From Stygiobacter sp. RIFOXYC2_FULL_38_25 (GTDB lineage Bacteria; Bacteroidota; Ignavibacteria; Ignavibacteriales; Melioribacteraceae): DNA of 64,000 bases. Location: positions 1-64,000 of the forward strand of contig MHAZ01000022.1 in the NCBI GenBank assembly GCA_001803165.1. The letters run 5' to 3'. The notes beneath the pieces were generated by a model. The model saw nothing but the letters and a program-made list of their open reading frames with translations. It had not been told where the DNA came from and did not search any database. Numbering within the stretch: position 1 is the first letter of the stretch; each line of letters starts with the position of its first letter. Positions 18,617 to 27,945 of this stretch are shown here, one piece after another. Both the position numbers and the translations under genes were made by a program.

Positions 18617-18991
18617 CTAAGTCCTTTTGTTAAATTTCACTCCATCTAAATCCTTGAAATGTGCATCTTGTGTCCATACAATTGAATCACTCATTTTGGC
18701 GGTTGTATAAATTATACTATCTGCCATTGGTATTTTAAACTCATAACTGAATTTTGCTGCCTGAATAGCTATTGAAGGAGTTACATCAATAACTTTAGCT
18801 TGCTGCATTAAACCTACTACTTGTAGTGCCGTGTTTTCATCTTTTTCCAACAATACCTTCTTATATATTTCATAAATATTAATGACAGATACAATCAATT
18901 CATCCGTATTCTCAATTACATGAGCAAAGAATTTTGCGTTTTTGCCGTCTGCTAAATATTCCAACCAGCCTGAAGAGTCAACTAAATTCAT
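18617..18991 (-). CDS. PIN-domain toxin (VapC-like)
   Basis: MNLVDSSGWLEYLADGKNAKFFAHVI...PMADSIIYTTAKMSDSIVWTQDAHFKDLDGV. Confidence 0.88.
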   Translation of the reverse strand: MNLVDSSGWLEYLADGKNAKFFAHVIENTDELIVSVINIYEIYKKVLLEKDENTALQVVGLMQQAKVIDVTPSIAIQAAKFSYEFKIPMADSIIYTTAKMSDSIVWTQDAHFKDLDGVKFNKRT

Positions 18992-19194
18992 AGTCTATCC
19001 TCCTCCCTTTCAATACTTGTATCTATACCCTTAAGAAAACCACGAGCTTCTTTAATATTTTTTAAGAGAATAAACTCTATTCTTTCACCAAATTGTAAAA
19101 TTTGCATTCTTTGACCGGGCTTCAATTTTAATTTATTCCTAATTTCCTTGGGAATCACAACCTGGTATTTGGGTGATATTTTTACTGTTGTCAT
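18988..19194 (-). CDS. AbrB/MazE/SpoVT-type antitoxin
   Basis: MTTVKISPKYQVVIPKEIRNKLKLKPGQRMQIL; overlaps the PIN gene by 4 nt. Confidence 0.9.
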   Translation of the reverse strand: MTTVKISPKYQVVIPKEIRNKLKLKPGQRMQILQFGERIEFILLKNIKEARGFLKGIDTSIEREEDRL

Positions 19195-19291
19195 TACATT
19201 TTCCTATTCATCTTACGATGTAATATATCGTTAAATTTTTTGCACACCAAATATTGTCGATAGCAACAACTCGCCCATAATTTGCAGTATG

Positions 19292-19543
19292 GTATAACGC
19301 ATTGTTGTAAGCAGCACCACAGAACAGCTATGACGGTTCTGCCAACGCAACTTTAATTTCGAATACTTGCCCGCTGTCTTCTGGCGGGAATCAGTTTTGT
19401 ATTACAAGCAACTTTTAAGAACAACTTACTTTGTTCCGAAGGAATCCCTTCGCGAAAAACCAAACCCGTAAAACCACTATGACCGAGTAGAATTTATCTG
19501 CCGAGGGCAGAGAAGAGGTCGGGTGCAAGAGTTGGTTATATTG
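19292..19543 (-). other. attC-A
   Basis: Minus strand: ATATAACcaactcttgcacccgacctc (resembles attC2 taacccgctcttgcacccgaccgc) ... gctgcttacaacaatgcGTTATAC. Confidence 0.8.
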
Positions 19544-19589
19544 CAATTTCTCATTTAAAACAATCTATAAATATTATTTTCCTCGCCAA

Positions 19590-19964
19590 TTAATTAACCT
19601 TACCCAGATTTGAAAATATTATCAAATATAATAGCAATAATATCCCACCAACAATTATGAACGTATTAAGGAATAACTTTATTAAGTCAAATTCACGAAC
19701 AGAAATATCTTTCACTTTATCTAGTAGTATTTTTTTTTCTCCTAATCTGTTATCAACAAATACTATATACTCCTCAATAGTTTTTATATCAATAATATTT
19801 TCAAGATAGACAATTTCATTATTACGCAAAACAATCTTCAATTGCATTGGCTCAGCATCTTTCATTGTATAGTTGTTGCCAATCGTCCTATTCGAAAAGC
19901 AACCGTTTATCGAAAAAAACATAAATGCTACAATGACACATGAAAGATAATTTTGTTTTTTCAT
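19590..19964 (-). CDS. Predicted small lipoprotein with C-terminal TM segment, cassette of cluster B
   Basis: MKKQNYLSCVIVAFMFFSINGCFSN signal/lipobox; FIIVGGILLLLYLIIF near the C-terminus. Confidence 0.65.
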   Translation of the reverse strand: MKKQNYLSCVIVAFMFFSINGCFSNRTIGNNYTMKDAEPMQLKIVLRNNEIVYLENIIDIKTIEEYIVFVDNRLGEKKILLDKVKDISVREFDLIKLFLNTFIIVGGILLLLYLIIFSNLGKVN

Positions 19965-19982
19965 TACTTTGCAATATAACTT

Positions 19983-21062
19983 CTAGTTATGCCGAATATT
20001 CAAAATGTCGCCATCTAAGACAATGTATTCTTTTCCTTCTAAGCGCCAGGCGCCATGGTCTTTGCATTTTGCAAATGAGCCATGCTTCATAAAATCATTA
20101 TAAGAAACCACTTCCGCACGAATGAAGCGGTTAAAGAAATCTGTATGAATAACGCCCGCAGCTTGCTGCGCCGTGTAATTCTTTCTAATTGTCCACGCGC
20201 GGCATTCATCTTCCCCAACTGTAAAGAAAGACTGCAACCCGAGCATCTCATAACTTGTGCGTAAAATTTTGCTGAGCGCAGATTCTTTAATTCCATAATC
20301 TTGCATAAACACAGCCTGGTCTTCCTCACTCATTTTGGAAAGCTCAAGTTCAATCTTTGCGAAGAATGGAATAATTACGGCGTGAGATTTTCCAATTTTC
20401 GCTTTTATAGCCTCAACTTCAGCATCAACATTAGCGATGGAGTTTTCATCAAAGTTAATTGCGATTGCCAGCGGCTTTAATGTTAATAGCTGGTAACCGG
20501 AAAGTAGTTTCAGCTCGTTTTCGTCCAGCTTCAAGGAACGTAGCGGCAATTCTTGCTCTGCGTGTGCATAGCATTTTTCAATTACCGGCATTTCTCTTTT
20601 CAACCGGTCATCTTTCGATTTCAGAATTTCCTTTTTGATTTTTTCAATGCGTGTTTCAAGAAATGCTAAATCCGTGAAGAGAAATTCGGTTTCTAAAAAT
20701 TCTATATCGCGCAAAACATTAATCGAATTCATCGGGTGCATCACGGAATCTTCCTGAAATCCCCGAACCACATAAAACAAAGCGTCGTTGTTTTTAACCG
20801 CGTTCAAAAATGTAGATGTGATTTTCACTTTATTGTCATCGGACATTTTGAGTCCGGGAATATCGTAAACTTCTATTGTAGCGTTAACGTGTTTCTTAGG
20901 ATTAAAAATCGCGGAGAGTTTATCTAAACGGTCATCCGGCACTTTAACCACTTCAATCGAGGCTTCTTCCTTGCCGGCTTGCGAATGTGAACTCCCCCGA
21001 GCTAATGTTTCGAATAATGTACTCTTACCGGAATACTGGAGACCGACCAAACCAATTTGCAT
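19983..21062 (-). CDS. ychF: Redox-regulated ATPase YchF
   Basis: MQIGLVGLQYSGKSTLFETL; FFTVGEDECRAWTIRKNYTAQQAAGVIHTDFFNRFIRAEVV; EYIVLDGDILNIRHN. Confidence 0.93.
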   Translation of the reverse strand: MQIGLVGLQYSGKSTLFETLARGSSHSQAGKEEASIEVVKVPDDRLDKLSAIFNPKKHVNATIEVYDIPGLKMSDDNKVKITSTFLNAVKNNDALFYVVRGFQEDSVMHPMNSINVLRDIEFLETEFLFTDLAFLETRIEKIKKEILKSKDDRLKREMPVIEKCYAHAEQELPLRSLKLDENELKLLSGYQLLTLKPLAIAINFDENSIANVDAEVEAIKAKIGKSHAVIIPFFAKIELELSKMSEEDQAVFMQDYGIKESALSKILRTSYEMLGLQSFFTVGEDECRAWTIRKNYTAQQAAGVIHTDFFNRFIRAEVVSYNDFMKHGSFAKCKDHGAWRLEGKEYIVLDGDILNIRHN

Positions 21063-21335
21063 GTTTTACTCTATTTTTATGATTAAGATTTACCCGCAAA
21101 ATATAATCAAAAATAAGAGGAAGAATTCTTATGACAGCTCATTTAGCTGCAATGTTGTCTGATTAGATTGTGGGCTATCCAAAGGATCCCTTCGGTAGCT
21201 GTCGCATAATTAATATTTTGATAATAAATAGCCCGCGGATGACGCGGATTTAACAGATTAACACTGATATATTTTTGATTCATAAATTATGCGACTGCAA
21301 TCTTCGAGAAAGCCCTTTATTATTTTATTTGCCTC

Positions 21336-21482
21336 AACCCCACGCTTAAGAGCCCGTGCTAATATTAAAATCTTAATGGTAGCCGCAAGCTTCAGCTTGC
21401 GCTTCTTAAATAAAACCGCAACTTGAAAGTTGCGCCTACCAACTTTTTTGTAATTTTCACACAACCTTTTAAGCGTGGGGTT
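21336..21482. repeat. Dumbbell palindromic repeat (nested inverted repeats with two hairpins)
   Basis: Outer 14-nt perfect inverted repeat aaccccacgcttaa (21336-21349)/ttaagcgtggggtt (21469-21482); inner ggtagccgcaa/ttgcgcctacc; hairpins cgcaagct-tc-agcttgcg (21384-21401) and cgcaact-tgaa-agttgcg (21417-21434). Confidence 0.85.
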
Positions 21483-21583
21483 ATTCAACAATCACCTATC
21501 ATTGGACTTTTCCATAGGAATCCTTCGGATAGTCCTAAACCTTTTTGCTCTTAACCTGACGCATTTCTAAGCCGCATAAATTC

Positions 21584-21871
21584 TTACGAAAGAATCTGGG
21601 TATGAAGCTCAATTTCTTCAAGAATAGATGAAACCTTCAGACATTCATTAAGAGTACCGTTAAAGACGATAGCTTTCCCTTTCACATGCGCTTCAAAAGC
21701 AAAATCGCGCGCGGCTTCAAAGCCGCATTTAATAGCTTTAATAATCTGGTTAATCACTTCATCAAAAGAATGGAAATCATCGTTGAACAAGACAACCTTG
21801 AACGGCTGTTGAATGTTCACCTCTTCATCTTTCTGAATTTCGGTTATCTCTTGCGGTTTTTGTTCTGCCAT
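21584..21871 (-). CDS. clpS: ATP-dependent Clp protease adaptor ClpS
   Basis: FKVVLFNDDFHSFDEVINQIIKAIKCGFEAARDFAFEAHVKGKAIVFNG. Confidence 0.92.
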   Translation of the reverse strand: MAEQKPQEITEIQKDEEVNIQQPFKVVLFNDDFHSFDEVINQIIKAIKCGFEAARDFAFEAHVKGKAIVFNGTLNECLKVSSILEEIELHTQILS

Positions 21872-21977
21872 GTCAATCCCAAATCCAATAAGAATTTATA
21901 AAATTGTACCGCAAAAATAAATTTGATTATATTTGATTTGTAAGTGTTCATGTTCACAAAAAGTTTTAGGAGGTTTG

Positions 21978-22724
21978 ATGAAAATTGCTGTGTGCGTAAG
22001 TCACGTACCGGATACAGCAGCTAGGATTAACATTGGCGCAGATGGAAAAAGCATAGACGCCGCCGGTGTTACCTTTGTAGTAAATCCATACGATGAATTT
22101 GCAATTGAAGAAGCATTAAAAACAAAAGAAAAATTAGGCGGTGAAACCGTTGCAATTAGCCTTGGCGGAGACGCAAACAAAGAGACTTTGCGCAAAGCCC
22201 TTGCAATGGGAATAGATAATGCCGTTTTGTTGAAAGATGATTCCTACCGCGATTCTCTTTCCGTTGCCAAAGCTTTAGCAGAAGAAATTAAAGCTCAAGG
22301 TGCGGAATTGGTTTTCTTTGGTAAGCAGTCTGTTGATTACGATAATTCTGTTGTTGGACAAATGACATCCGAGCTACTTGGATATAATTGTATCTCAGTT
22401 GCAGTTAGCTTTACTCTTGATGGAACAAAAGTTACTTGCGAGCGCGAAATTGAAGGCGGAAAAGAAGTTGTCGAAACTTCACTTCCGGCTGTAGTTACGG
22501 CTCAAAAAGGTTTGAATGAACCCCGTTACGCTTCATTAAAAGGAATTATGGCTGCAAAGAAGAAAGTGATTGAAGAGAAGCAGCCGGCAGCATCAGTAAA
22601 CTATGTTGAAGTTGCAGCTATGAAGCGTCCGGCGGCTAAACAAGCCGGTAAAATTGTGGGAACCGATTCCAGCGCTGTTCCGGAATTAGTTCGTTTATTA
22701 AGAGAAGAAGCTAAGGTAATATGA
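21978..22724 (+). CDS. etfB: Electron transfer flavoprotein beta subunit
   Basis: MKIAVCVSHVPDTAARINI...FVVNPYDEFAIEEAL...; ATG at 21978 preceded by aggagg. Confidence 0.93.
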   Translation: MKIAVCVSHVPDTAARINIGADGKSIDAAGVTFVVNPYDEFAIEEALKTKEKLGGETVAISLGGDANKETLRKALAMGIDNAVLLKDDSYRDSLSVAKALAEEIKAQGAELVFFGKQSVDYDNSVVGQMTSELLGYNCISVAVSFTLDGTKVTCEREIEGGKEVVETSLPAVVTAQKGLNEPRYASLKGIMAAKKKVIEEKQPAASVNYVEVAAMKRPAAKQAGKIVGTDSSAVPELVRLLREEAKVI

Positions 22725-22731
22725 GGTTGAC

Positions 22732-23697
22732 ATGGCAAAATTTTTAGTTTTTATAGAACAAAGAAACGGACAAATAAAAAAATCTTCCTTCGAAGCCGCA
22801 AAGGCTGCGTCGGATTTAGCCGCTAAACTTGGCGGAACGGTTGAAGCTGTTGCAGTTGGAAATGAAATTGCAAACTTAGATTCGCTCGGCGGATTTGGAG
22901 TTAGCAAAGTTTATCACTTAAAGAATGATGCTTTAGCTGATTATTCACCTTCAGCATACACAGAAGCTGTATCAAAGTTTGCTTCTGAAAATGGAAGCGA
23001 AATTATTCTCTTCGGCGCTACCTCGATGGGCAAAGATCTAGCTCCGCGCATTTCATCTAAACTAGATGCCGGTCTCGCAATTGACTGCGTTGCTCTAAAT
23101 GTAGAAGGTTCGGAGATAGTTGCTACTCGCCCGGTTTATGCCGGAAAAGCTTTAGTTGATGTTAAGGTTACCTCAGCTAAAAAAGTTTATGCACTACGCC
23201 CAAATGTTTTTGCAGCCGGAATTCCAACTGAAGTAAAAGCAGAAGTTGTGGTTTCGAGTGTTGATTCTCCAAACATGAATGTGAAAGTTATTGAAATAAA
23301 GAAAGCCGAAGGCAAATTGGACGTAGCCGAAGCAGATATTATTGTAAGCGGCGGACGCGGAATGAAAGCGCCGGAACACTTTGCAATGATTGAAGAGCTT
23401 TCTCAAGTACTTGGCGCTGCTACAGGAGCTTCTCGCGCAGTTGTTGATGCCGGCTGGAGACCTCACGCTGAGCAAGTCGGTCAAACCGGAAAAACTGTTT
23501 CACCAACTCTTTATATCGCTTTGGGAATTTCGGGCGCAATCCAGCATTTAGCCGGAATGCGTTCTTCAAAATACATTGTTGCCATCAACAAAGATAAAGA
23601 CGCTCCAATTTTTCAAATTGCAGATTACGGAATTGTCGGCGACGTTTTTGAAGTTCTTCCGAAGTTTATTGAAGAAGTAAAAAAAATTAAAGCATAA
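22732..23697 (+). CDS. etfA: Electron transfer flavoprotein alpha subunit
   Basis: [71 protein letters not shown]. Confidence 0.95.
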   Translation: MAKFLVFIEQRNGQIKKSSFEAAKAASDLAAKLGGTVEAVAVGNEIANLDSLGGFGVSKVYHLKNDALADYSPSAYTEAVSKFASENGSEIILFGATSMGKDLAPRISSKLDAGLAIDCVALNVEGSEIVATRPVYAGKALVDVKVTSAKKVYALRPNVFAAGIPTEVKAEVVVSSVDSPNMNVKVIEIKKAEGKLDVAEADIIVSGGRGMKAPEHFAMIEELSQVLGAATGASRAVVDAGWRPHAEQVGQTGKTVSPTLYIALGISGAIQHLAGMRSSKYIVAINKDKDAPIFQIADYGIVGDVFEVLPKFIEEVKKIKA

Positions 23698-23699
23698 AC

Positions 23700-24302
23700 G
23701 TGCAAAAGGTTCAAGTAGAAATATTAGGACTTTCAGCAAGTCCATCGGCTGGCGGCGCATACGCATTATTACTAAAAGAAATTTACGGCGTTCGCCGCTT
23801 GCCAATTATTATTGGTTCTTTCGAAGCTCAATCAATTGCGCTGGAAATGGAAAGCATAAAACCGCCCCGCCCATTAACACATGATCTTTTAAAAAACGTG
23901 ATAGATAATCTTGGCGGAACAGTAGTTGAAATTGTTATAGACGAGCTGAAAGACAATACATTCTACGCTAAGATTAAGCTCGAATACTCAACTATGACTA
24001 ACGATATTGATTCCCGCCCGAGCGATGCTATTGCACTTGGTGTTAGAACCGGCGCGCCGATTTTTGTTGCAGAAGAAGTAATGAAAGTTGCAGCATTTGT
24101 ACCTTCAACCGAAGATGCTGATGAAACTCAACACGCTTTTGAAAATGAAGAAGAACCTGATATGACGCCTAAAGGCAGTCCGCAAGAAACTAAGTTAGCT
24201 AGTTTGCAAAACCAGCTCCGTGAATCATTAGAAAAGGAAGACTACGAAAGAGCAGCAAAGCTCCGCGATGAGATTAACCGCCTTTCCGGTTTGCAGAATT
24301 AG
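23700..24302 (+). CDS. Bifunctional nuclease (DUF151) family protein with C-terminal UVR motif
   Basis: LPIIIGSFEAQSIALEME...SRPSDAIALGVRTGAPIFVAEEVM; SLEKEDYERAAKLRDEINRL. Confidence 0.9.
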   Translation: MQKVQVEILGLSASPSAGGAYALLLKEIYGVRRLPIIIGSFEAQSIALEMESIKPPRPLTHDLLKNVIDNLGGTVVEIVIDELKDNTFYAKIKLEYSTMTNDIDSRPSDAIALGVRTGAPIFVAEEVMKVAAFVPSTEDADETQHAFENEEEPDMTPKGSPQETKLASLQNQLRESLEKEDYERAAKLRDEINRLSGLQN

Positions 24303-25780
24303 CTAAAAACCGTTTTCCCTATTTCACATTCCAAGCATTTATTTTTAGAACAAAGATTTCTGAAGAGCTCAATCATTCCTTGTGCAATGATTGTTTTCTT
24401 CATTGATTCGGCAAGATTTAACGAGCCCGCAACATCAGTTATGATTTGGTTTTCTGCTTTCTGCTGAAAGATTGTGTACATCTTGAAAACCTTCTTAGAT
24501 AGATTTTTATTGCCGAAGACATCAAAATAAACCGCAAAGAAAGGTATTAGCACGTTCACTACAATTTCATCTGCACGTGAAGCACCTACAAAATATTTAA
24601 TTTCAGAGCTTGCCGGCTCATCAAAAATGTAATGGTTGCGCCAGTAGCCATCGGCTCTAACAACAAACATTGAACGAAGCGAATTGATTAGCACAGTGAG
24701 ATTATGAATCTCGGTAATTTTCTTAATCATTATTTTGATTATTTCGCCGTGAAGCAAATCGAACAGGAGTTTTGCGCCGCCGGCAATTCTTACAGTTGGA
24801 AAGTTTTGCGGACGCAAACGGAAGAAATGCCATTCGGTTTCATCCATTAAAGCGCCGTCGTAAAGCGCACGCACTGAGTTCCAGTGCAAGTTAAGCCTTT
24901 CCAAATATGCTTTTGTCTGCTCCTCACCAGCCACTGTTGAATTCTGAATTAACCCGCTAACATGAAACAAAACGGATTCATATTTTTCAATAATTACACC
25001 ATCCTTTTCAATCCGGGACAAAAATTTAACGTTTGCATGTTTGGCAAGTTCCATCATTTGCGTTTTGTTTTTAGAGTAGCCAAGCGCTTCAAAAAGTAAT
25101 TCATAAAGAAGCTGCTGCCAAATTTCTTTTGAACCAAAATCCTTATGTGTAAAATTTTTCTCATGGAATTGATTCGAAAGATCGTATGAAACAACCGGCT
25201 CTTTAATTTTCATTTCCCGTAAGAATTCAAGTTCCTTCAACCGCGAAAAAATCTTTTTGCATTTCTTCTCAAACCGGTGAACACCAAGCTCGTAAAGTAT
25301 TTTTTCTTTTTGTTCCGGCGTAATGGCGTCATTTATTGAATGGCATTTTAAGGATGTTCCGCCGTTATTTTCTGTTTCTTCAAGTTCACTTTTCATTCCT
25401 TCAATCAACTTCGGATCAAGAAAATCATTCAGACAAACAGAGGGTACTTTTCTCCCATCTCTAGTATAAACATGAGAGTAGTTACTTTTATTGATAAAAG
25501 AGGCGTGAAGTATAACCTTATTGTATTTGCTATCTAAATGATGACCGTGTGATTTCCAATCGGTATAAGCGCAATCAATTTCGATATCGCCTATATAGGT
25601 AAGATTACCAATTCTTATTCTAGCATTTCTAAAATCCGGTCCGGCGTGTTCGTGATTTAATGTCCCCCGTTCAAGTATTACTACATCTTCCCCATCTGGA
25701 GTTTTTAAAGTGTTCTTAAAATCTTGATGTTTCCAAACTTCATACAAAGCACTTTCTTTAATTTTGGTTTCCCTTCCCAT
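24299..25780 (-). CDS. DUF2851 family protein
   Basis: ESALYEVWKHQDFKNTLKTPDGEDVVILERGTLNHEHAGPDFRNARIRIGNLTYIGDIEI. Confidence 0.85.
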   Translation of the reverse strand: MGRETKIKESALYEVWKHQDFKNTLKTPDGEDVVILERGTLNHEHAGPDFRNARIRIGNLTYIGDIEIDCAYTDWKSHGHHLDSKYNKVILHASFINKSNYSHVYTRDGRKVPSVCLNDFLDPKLIEGMKSELEETENNGGTSLKCHSINDAITPEQKEKILYELGVHRFEKKCKKIFSRLKELEFLREMKIKEPVVSYDLSNQFHEKNFTHKDFGSKEIWQQLLYELLFEALGYSKNKTQMMELAKHANVKFLSRIEKDGVIIEKYESVLFHVSGLIQNSTVAGEEQTKAYLERLNLHWNSVRALYDGALMDETEWHFFRLRPQNFPTVRIAGGAKLLFDLLHGEIIKIMIKKITEIHNLTVLINSLRSMFVVRADGYWRNHYIFDEPASSEIKYFVGASRADEIVVNVLIPFFAVYFDVFGNKNLSKKVFKMYTIFQQKAENQIITDVAGSLNLAESMKKTIIAQGMIELFRNLCSKNKCLECEIGKTVFS

Positions 25781-25878
25781 CGCATTACCAAAACTTAGTG
25801 GTTGATATTTTGCACTATGCTGTCTCCCCCATTCCGTTTTTAAATTACAATTAGATTCTAAAAATTCCTATTAGAAAA

Positions 25879-26688
25879 TTAATTGCTCAGATTAAAAACG
25901 GATTGGTTATAGCTTTTTATTAATTCGGTAACGTGTTTATTAAATTCTTTGCTACCATCGCAATAAAGTAAAGCACGACTAATATTAACCAGATAGTTTT
26001 TGTTCTCGTGCTGATTGAATGTAGCAGCGACATCTTCTAAACTTCCTCCTTGGGCACCAACACCCGGAAGCAGCACAACTAAATCCACAAATGATGTGAT
26101 GTTTTCTTTTAATTCATCAATTTTTGTTGCGCCAAAAACTATTCCACAATTCTTATTTTCATTCCATTGGCTGGCTTTCTCAATTACTTGCTGAAATAAA
26201 AACTTTTCATTTTCAAGTTTTTGCTTTTCAAAATCAATGGCGCCTTTGTTGGAAGTAAGCGCTAGTATGAAATTCAGCTTCTCTTTGTAATCAAGAAACG
26301 GCTGTAGCGAATCAAATCCCATGTAAGGATGAAGTGTAATTGAATCAAACTTAAGTTCATCGAAAACTGCCTTAGCATACATTTCTGACGTATTTCCAAT
26401 ATCACCCCGCTTTGCATCTGCAATAACAAGAATATCTTTTGGGATTAGCTCCAATGTTTGTGCTAGTGCAGCAAAACCTTTAGCTCCAAATCTTTCGTAA
26501 AATGCAAAATTTATTTTATAACATGCAGCAAATTCAGCGGTACTCTCAATAATAATCTTGTTGAATTCCAACACCGGATCTGTTTCGGAAAGTAAATGCT
26601 TTGGAATTTTGTTGATGTCTGTATCTAACCCAACGCAAATGTGGAAATTCTTATCAAATTTTTTCTCTAACTTTTCACGTGCCGTCAT
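25879..26688 (-). CDS. pyrF: Orotidine-5'-phosphate decarboxylase
   Basis: CVGLDTDINKIP; VIADAKRGDIGNTSEMYAKAVF; LLPGVGAQGG. Confidence 0.93.
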   Translation of the reverse strand: MTAREKLEKKFDKNFHICVGLDTDINKIPKHLLSETDPVLEFNKIIIESTAEFAACYKINFAFYERFGAKGFAALAQTLELIPKDILVIADAKRGDIGNTSEMYAKAVFDELKFDSITLHPYMGFDSLQPFLDYKEKLNFILALTSNKGAIDFEKQKLENEKFLFQQVIEKASQWNENKNCGIVFGATKIDELKENITSFVDLVVLLPGVGAQGGSLEDVAATFNQHENKNYLVNISRALLYCDGSKEFNKHVTELIKSYNQSVFNLSN

Positions 26689-26704
26689 TTTATCCTCATC
26701 TAAA

Positions 26705-27934
26705 TCAAGTGTGTAATTTTCTGTTACGGTAAATATTTAAAACGAGCCCCATTAACAGCATGTTAACCATTAATGAACTTCCGCCGTAGCTTAGAAACGG
26801 CAGAGGCAGTCCAATTACAGGAGTTATTCCCAAATCCATTCCTATATTTAATGCAAAGTGGGAAAACAAAAGAGTTAAAACTCCTACTACGATAAGCACA
26901 CTAAATTTATCCTTAGCTAAACTTGCAATGTTCAATAGGCGGATAAAAATAATGGCAAAAAGAATAACTACTGTAACACTTCCTAAAAAGCCAAATTCTT
27001 CTCCTATGACACTATAGATAAAATCTGTCCATTGTTTTGGAATGAATCTAAGCTGCGTTTGATTGCCGTGAAGAAATCCTTTGCCATATAGTCCTCCGGA
27101 GCCAATAGCTACTTTTGCCTGAAGCGCGTTATAACCTGAGCCGAGCGGATCAGCCAATGGATCGAGAAAAGATTCTATACGCTTTTGCTGGTGAGGCTTC
27201 AAAATTTTGAAAACAAAATCGAAGAAAAATCCCGACGATAGATTAATTACAAAAACCGTTACGCTGTTAAATAAATCCCTTTTGAAGAAAAACAATGCGG
27301 CTATTACCAGAAGCAGAGAACCAATTAATGGGATAGTACCGAAAACAGAAGAAAAAATTACAAATCCCGGTGAGAGCACTACAAAAATTCCGAACAAACT
27401 TATTCCACTCCAAAACACCATAACAAGGGTAATTAAAGCAAATACAATTGCTGTACCCATATCCGGTTCAAGCAGAATCAAGAATATTGGAATAAATCCA
27501 ATTCCCAATGCTACAGTTAAATCTTTCATATTGTTTATGTCGCGGTTTTTGTAAGTAAGCCAATAAGCTAACATTAGTATTGTGCCGGCTTTGGCTAACT
27601 CTGAGGGTTGAAAACCAAAACCTCCAATTCCAAACCAGCTTTTAGCACCATAGATGGTTTTACCAATTGCTAAAACAGCTACTAAAAAAAACAAGGACAT
27701 ACTGTAAAACGGAATTACAATCATCTTAATTGTTTGGTGCGGAAGAGAATAAGCAGCTAAGAATAAAACAGCCGAAACAATTACAAAAACTATTTGCTTG
27801 TAAAAATCTCCACGTGCATTCGGTAAATTTAGTGTAGAACTATAAATTGCCAACAAACCAAAACAGATCAGCAAAAGCATAGGAATGAAAACTGCTAAAT
27901 CAAAACGGTCTTGTAATTTGTAGTTAATCTTCAA
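26705..27934 (-). CDS. rodA: Rod shape-determining protein RodA
   Basis: SEDS family; FQPSELAKAGTILMLAYWL; FIYSVIGEEFGFLGS; LPLPFLSYGGSSLMVNMLLMGLVLNI. Confidence 0.93.
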   Translation of the reverse strand: MKINYKLQDRFDLAVFIPMLLLICFGLLAIYSSTLNLPNARGDFYKQIVFVIVSAVLFLAAYSLPHQTIKMIVIPFYSMSLFFLVAVLAIGKTIYGAKSWFGIGGFGFQPSELAKAGTILMLAYWLTYKNRDINNMKDLTVALGIGFIPIFLILLEPDMGTAIVFALITLVMVFWSGISLFGIFVVLSPGFVIFSSVFGTIPLIGSLLLVIAALFFFKRDLFNSVTVFVINLSSGFFFDFVFKILKPHQQKRIESFLDPLADPLGSGYNALQAKVAIGSGGLYGKGFLHGNQTQLRFIPKQWTDFIYSVIGEEFGFLGSVTVVILFAIIFIRLLNIASLAKDKFSVLIVVGVLTLLFSHFALNIGMDLGITPVIGLPLPFLSYGGSSLMVNMLLMGLVLNIYRNRKLHT

Positions 27935-27945
27935 TTCAATTCACC

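Larger units (their letters stand above)
18388..19980 (-). mobile_element. Integron-type gene cassette cluster B (2 cassettes, minus strand)
   Basis: Minus-strand cassette starts GTTATATTGCAA (19980-19969) and GTTATACCATA (19298-19288) are matched by R'' copies at 19548-19537 (12/12) and about 18605-18593 (11/11 apart from a 2-nt insertion). Confidence 0.82.

Noticed and set aside
21258-21491. 77-aa minus-strand ORF
   Set aside because: Almost wholly overlaps the nested palindromic repeat at 21336-21482; the coding appearance is best explained by the repeat.
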